This document shows, in pieces, positions 6,400 through 11,817 of a stretch of DNA of 11,817 nucleotides (the stretch's first letter is position 1; every line of letters starts with the position of its first letter). The notes beneath the pieces are model-generated. The model worked only from the letters and a program-made list of their open reading frames with translations, searched no databases and was not told where the DNA came from. The stretch is from an uncultured Lysobacter sp. (GTDB lineage: Bacteria; Pseudomonadota; Gammaproteobacteria; Xanthomonadales; Xanthomonadaceae). The DNA lies in contig CADCUA010000647.1 in NCBI GenBank assembly GCA_902805755.1, positions 1 through 11,817 on the forward strand, read 5' to 3'. Made by a program: the position numbers and the translations under genes.

Positions 6400-6725
6400 G
6401 CTGCCGTGCACCAGACCATTCCGGGTATCTGGTGCGCCTGTGCGAGTAATACGACGGCAGTACGGCTACAACTGTTGCCGGCGCGACCGGTCATCAGCAT
6501 CGGCGTCGCGGCGGTGACACGCCGCACACACACGTGCACATTGCGTACACGGGAATTTGAGCTTGCATCGGCTACATTGCGCGTCCTCGCAGCACCGCGC
6601 GCTTTCCCAGCTCGCCGGATCCCCATGAGCAGAATCCGCCAGCACCGCTCCTCCTGCATACACCGGGCGGAGCATCCCTTGCCGACCACTGCAGCCGCGC
6701 GCTCCCACGCGTCCGCGGGTTCCTG
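6400..6725. other. Gene-poor stretch between murU and the hybrid kinase
   Basis: This 326-bp stretch holds the murU 3' hairpin (6408-6435) and a possible CGGCGT/ACGCCG hairpin with a 12-nt loop (6501-6524). A CACGTGCAC-rich patch lies near 6528-6550, and a TACATT at 6573-6578 could be a -10 box without a recognisable -35. The frame of the downstream kinase is open for at least 60 bases before its TTG codon but contains no ATG, GTG or TTG there. An open frame at 6406-6729 gives a residue composition that does not look like a protein. I see no RNA gene I can name; the upstream leader and promoter of the kinase should lie here. Confidence 0.4.
6408..6435 (+). terminator. Hairpin after murU, candidate terminator
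   Basis: GCACCAGA (6408-6415) and TCTGGTGC (6428-6435) are perfect 8-bp arms around a 12-nt loop, starting eight bases after the murU stop. Outer G-C and T-G pairs could extend it slightly. No T-run follows (GCCTGTGCG), so it is not a classical intrinsic terminator; it may protect the 3' end or act with Rho. Confidence 0.45.
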
Positions 6726-9485
<2,760 letters not shown>

Positions 9486-9621
9486 TCCGGACCGTTCGAC
9501 TGTGAATGCGTAGCGCCTGCAACGCCGCATGATCCGCATGCAATGCAGATGGGCAGCATGCGCGATCACGCGAAATGGGTCGCCGAGTGGTCCTCAAACC
9601 GCCGATACCGCGGGTGCGCGC

Positions 9622-9653
9622 ACCGATCGAACACCTGCGATCGGTAGTCGCAG
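9622..9653. repeat. Two overlapping, mutually exclusive inverted repeats
   Basis: ACCGATCG (9622-9629) and CGATCGGT (9638-9645) are perfect 8-bp arms with an 8-nt loop. CTGCGA (9635-9640) and TCGCAG (9648-9653) are perfect 6-bp arms with a 7-nt loop that share bases with the first dyad, so only one hairpin can form at a time. They lie in the 209-bp spacer between the convergent kinase and hda genes. No T-run flanks either, but the position fits a transcription-end structure. The remainder of the spacer shows two GCATGC copies (9536-9541, 9556-9561) and nothing else I can name. Confidence 0.4.
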
Positions 9654-9694
9654 ACCGGTAGCCGCCCAGCGCGGACGCCGGCCAGGGCGCGTTG

Positions 9695-10414
9695 CTAAGG
9701 CACGCCTTCGAGTGTCTGCCGCAGGAACGGCACGGTGATGCGTCGCTTCGCCGCCAGCGATGCGCGATCCAGGCGATCGAACAGGTGGGTCAGACCCGCC
9801 AGGTCGCGGTCCACGCGTCGCAGCAGCCAGTCCAGTGCAGCGGCGTCGATGACCAGCCCACGCCGCTGAGCACGCTGACGAAGCACGTCGCGCCGTCCCT
9901 CGTCGTCCAGCGGCGACAGCACGATGCGCGTGCACTGCGACAGCCGCGAGTGCAGGTCCGGCAGCACGAGTGCGAGTGAATCCGGCTGCTCGCGCGCCGA
10001 GTAAAGCAGCGTCGCGCCCGACTGGCGTGCACGGTTGTGTGCGTCGAACAATGCGACCTCGTCCTCCCGATGTCCCGCGATGCACTCCACGCCGTCCAGT
10101 GCGATGAGGTCATGGCCTTCCAGCGCGACCAGCGCGTCGCGCAGCCGTCCGGCGGCGGCGTGCAAGGGCAGGTACACCGCACGACGCTGTGCGCCATCGG
10201 CCGCGGCGCAGGCGCCCAGCAACAGATGCGTCTTGCCCACCCCGGGTGCGCCCGCGACGAACAGCCAGTCCCCGCCGGCGCAGGTCGCGGCCGCATGCAA
10301 CTGCTCGACAGCGCCCGGCGGCGCATGCAGATAGGCGTCCAGTCGCTGGTCCGGCGGGTAGCGCAGCGCCAGTGGCAACTGCGGCACTGCCGGGGTCGGG
10401 CCCGGCGACGTCAT
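9695..10414 (-). CDS. hda: DnaA regulatory inactivator Hda
   Basis: The 239-aa AAA+ protein resembles E. coli Hda end to end. Hda, bound to the DNA-loaded sliding clamp, stimulates ATP hydrolysis by DnaA after initiation and so limits re-replication. The N-terminus carries QLPLAL (12-17), the position of the clamp-binding QLSLPL of E. coli. Then come Walker A GAPGVGKT (55-62), Walker B LIALDGVE (103-110), CIAGHREDEVALFDAHNR (111-128), PDLHSRL (152-158) with the expected arginine finger R157, and a C-terminal lid VDRDLAGLTHLFDRLDRAS (201-219) with the sensor-2 arginine R203. There is no DNA-binding domain IV, which separates it from DnaA. Unlike E. coli Hda, whose P-loop is degenerate, this Walker A is canonical. 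The start ATG overlaps the perM stop (ATGA at 10414-10411). Confidence 0.94.
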   Translation of the reverse strand: MTSPGPTPAVPQLPLALRYPPDQRLDAYLHAPPGAVEQLHAAATCAGGDWLFVAGAPGVGKTHLLLGACAAADGAQRRAVYLPLHAAAGRLRDALVALEGHDLIALDGVECIAGHREDEVALFDAHNRARQSGATLLYSAREQPDSLALVLPDLHSRLSQCTRIVLSPLDDEGRRDVLRQRAQRRGLVIDAAALDWLLRRVDRDLAGLTHLFDRLDRASLAAKRRITVPFLRQTLEGVP

Positions 10415-11568
10415 TGCGCCGATCCGCGCTCCGACGCCGCAACGAGCGGTGTGGACGTGTCCAGCACGATCTGCGGCTCATCGCCGACGTAAAGCCGGCT
10501 GTGCGTATAGCGCTCCTGCACGAAGTGCAGCAAAACGTTCGCCACCGCCGCCACCGGCAACGCGATCAGCATGCCCACGAACCCGAACAGCTGCCCACCC
10601 GCCAGCACCGCGAAGATCACTGCGACCGGATGCAGGCCGATACGGTCGCCCACCATTTTCGGCGTCAACCAGTAACTTTCGATGACCTGTCCGATGCCGA
10701 ACACGGCCAGCACGCCCGCAACGTGCTGCCAGTCGCCGAACTGCACCAGCGCGGCAATCACGCCCATCGCGATGCCGCCCGCCGGGCCGAGATAGGGCAC
10801 GAATGTCAGCAATCCCGCGATGAAACCGATCAGGATGCCGAGGTCCAGCCCCACCATCCACAGGCCGAGGCCGTACATGACGCCGAGGATCACCATGACC
10901 AGGAATTGACCGCGCAGGAACGCACGCAACATGTCACCGGACGCCAGCGCCAGTCGCGTCACGGTGGGCAGGTGGCGGCGGGGAATCAGCGCGGCGGCGC
11001 GCTCGACCATCGCGTCCCAGTCACGCAGGAAGAAGAACGCGAGCACCGGCACCAGCACGAGGTTCGTGAGCAGTGCCAGCATCGCGAAGCCCGAACGCGA
11101 TACGTATCCCAGCAGCGTCGCCGCGAATCCGCCCGCGCGCTGCCAATTGCTGCGTATCAGGTTGGCGAGGTAATCGATGTCCAGCCACTGGCTCACGCGC
11201 ACCTGCGTGCGCGATTCGATCCATGGCAGCACGGTCTGCAGCAGCCATTCGCGGTAGCTCGGCAGCGATTCGATCAGCGTGATGATCTGCCTCTGGATCA
11301 GGGGCACCAGTACCACCAGCATCGCCAGCAGGATCAGCGTCATCGCCGAAAACACCAATGCAACCGAACTGCTGCGCGAGAACCCGGAGGTCTCGAGGCG
11401 GTCGACCAGCGGATCGCCCAGCCAGCCCAGCATCGCTGCAAGCACGAACGGCGTCAGCACCGGTGCGAGCAGCCACAGCAGCCACAGGCCGAACAGCACG
11501 GCGGCCGAGGCCTGCAGCCGGCGCAGGAAACGCGCGATTTCCTCCAGAGGCGTATCTGCGGTTTCCAT
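10411..11568 (-). CDS. perM: AI-2E transporter family membrane protein (PerM-like)
   Basis: The 385-aa inner-membrane protein belongs to the AI-2E/UPF0118 family of putative exporters or permeases. Hydrophobic stretches suggest about seven or eight membrane spans: roughly 21-55 (two), 68-90, 160-182, 218-240, 243-275, 283-300 and 312-350. Between spans three and four lies the family's soluble segment (91-158). Family-type motifs are FFFLRDWDAM (178-187), TFVPYLGPAGG (255-265), PKMVGDRIGLHP (303-314) and GGQLFGFVGMLIALPVAAV (324-342). The substrate is not known for this subgroup, and the family name should not be read as evidence for quorum signalling. The start ATG at 11568-11566 shares its A with the stop of the DUF2066 gene (TGATG), and its own stop overlaps hda. 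The three genes are therefore probably one transcript. The symbol is by similarity only. Confidence 0.9.
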   Translation of the reverse strand: METADTPLEEIARFLRRLQASAAVLFGLWLLWLLAPVLTPFVLAAMLGWLGDPLVDRLETSGFSRSSSVALVFSAMTLILLAMLVVLVPLIQRQIITLIESLPSYREWLLQTVLPWIESRTQVRVSQWLDIDYLANLIRSNWQRAGGFAATLLGYVSRSGFAMLALLTNLVLVPVLAFFFLRDWDAMVERAAALIPRRHLPTVTRLALASGDMLRAFLRGQFLVMVILGVMYGLGLWMVGLDLGILIGFIAGLLTFVPYLGPAGGIAMGVIAALVQFGDWQHVAGVLAVFGIGQVIESYWLTPKMVGDRIGLHPVAVIFAVLAGGQLFGFVGMLIALPVAAVANVLLHFVQERYTHSRLYVGDEPQIVLDTSTPLVAASERGSAQ

Positions 11569-11817
11569 CAGCGCAGCCGGAATACCGGCTCGTCGCCTTC
11601 CTCACCCGCGATCACGCCGCCCTTCGCGGTCGCGCGCTTGAGCCCGCCAACACCGCTGACCAGGTCCAGTTCGAGCGTGATGCCATCGGGTGATGCATTC
11701 ACCGGCGTGACCCGACGCACCACCGCCTGCTTCTGCAGGTAACCGATGAGGCGGATGTAATCGTCGCTGCTGTTGATGCCGGTGAAGCGCACTGCGTACT
11801 TGCCTGCCGGGCCGGAG
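11568..11817 (-). CDS. DUF2066 family protein, C-terminal part only
   Basis: The frame is open to the window edge and stops at TGA 11570-11568, so about 82 C-terminal residues are seen and the start lies beyond 11817. Recognisable is the C-terminal subdomain: VRFTGINSSDDYIRLIGYLQ, then a VVRRVTPVNAS strand, ITLELDLVSGVGGLKRA and GGVI. This matches my memory of DUF2066 proteins, which are periplasmic or envelope-associated proteins of unknown function usually encoded just upstream of perM-hda in xanthomonads. The N-terminal signal peptide expected for the family cannot be checked here. A GTG at 11790-11792 is internal and not the start. Overlap with perM by one base suggests translational coupling. 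Confidence 0.72.
   Translation of the reverse strand, partial: SGPAGKYAVRFTGINSSDDYIRLIGYLQKQAVVRRVTPVNASPDGITLELDLVSGVGGLKRATAKGGVIAGEEGDEPVFRLR

Noticed and set aside
9536..9561. Two GCATGC copies as a repeat element
   Set aside because: Six-base self-palindromes, too short and common to call.
10189..11742. Long plus-strand open frame of 517 codons opposite perM and hda
   Set aside because: It is antisense to two clear genes, and its His/Gln/Arg-rich composition is typical of an antisense shadow in high-GC DNA.

Overview
The window is high-GC, densely coded bacterial DNA. Gene content and order (a cys cluster with a CysB-type regulator, an amgK-murU pair, and a DUF2066-perM-hda string) suggest a gammaproteobacterium of the Xanthomonadaceae/Lysobacteraceae group, such as Lysobacter, Luteimonas or Xanthomonas. 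This assignment is inferred from protein character and synteny remembered for the group; no search was run. I see no insertion sequences, phage genes, CRISPR arrays, tRNAs or rRNAs, and the region looks like core chromosome.

Region 1 (1-4147) is assimilatory sulfate reduction and cysteine synthesis. The 3' end of cysH (PAPS reductase, +) converges on a cysB-like LysR regulator (-), and the two share a bidirectional terminator at 286-313. Divergent from the regulator run cysG (siroheme synthase, the cofactor source for sulfite reductase) and cysK (O-acetylserine sulfhydrylase). The cysB-cysG spacer holds a textbook LysR box, a perfect dyad with T-N11-A spacing, placed where a CysB activator site would be expected.

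Region 2 (4148-6399) starts with a small unrecognised minus-strand gene of 98 codons that has a strong Shine-Dalgarno. It is followed on the plus strand by amgK-murU, which overlap by ATGA. AmgK and MurU form the recycling shortcut that turns MurNAc into UDP-MurNAc and bypasses the fosfomycin-sensitive MurA step.

Region 3 (6400-9485) is a 326-bp stretch with no convincing gene, then a 919-codon soluble hybrid histidine kinase with four PAS domains, HisKA, HATPase and a C-terminal receiver. It begins with a TTG codon and has no response regulator or output gene beside it.

Region 4 (9486-11817) is a 209-bp spacer with overlapping inverted repeats, then a minus-strand string with overlapping stops and starts: DUF2066 protein (cut by the window edge), perM-like AI-2E family membrane protein, and hda (regulatory inactivation of DnaA).

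Nothing here amounts to a clearly undescribed system. The items most worth a second look are the LysR box, the orphan PAS-rich hybrid kinase next to amgK-murU, the unknown 98-aa protein and several perfect inverted repeats.
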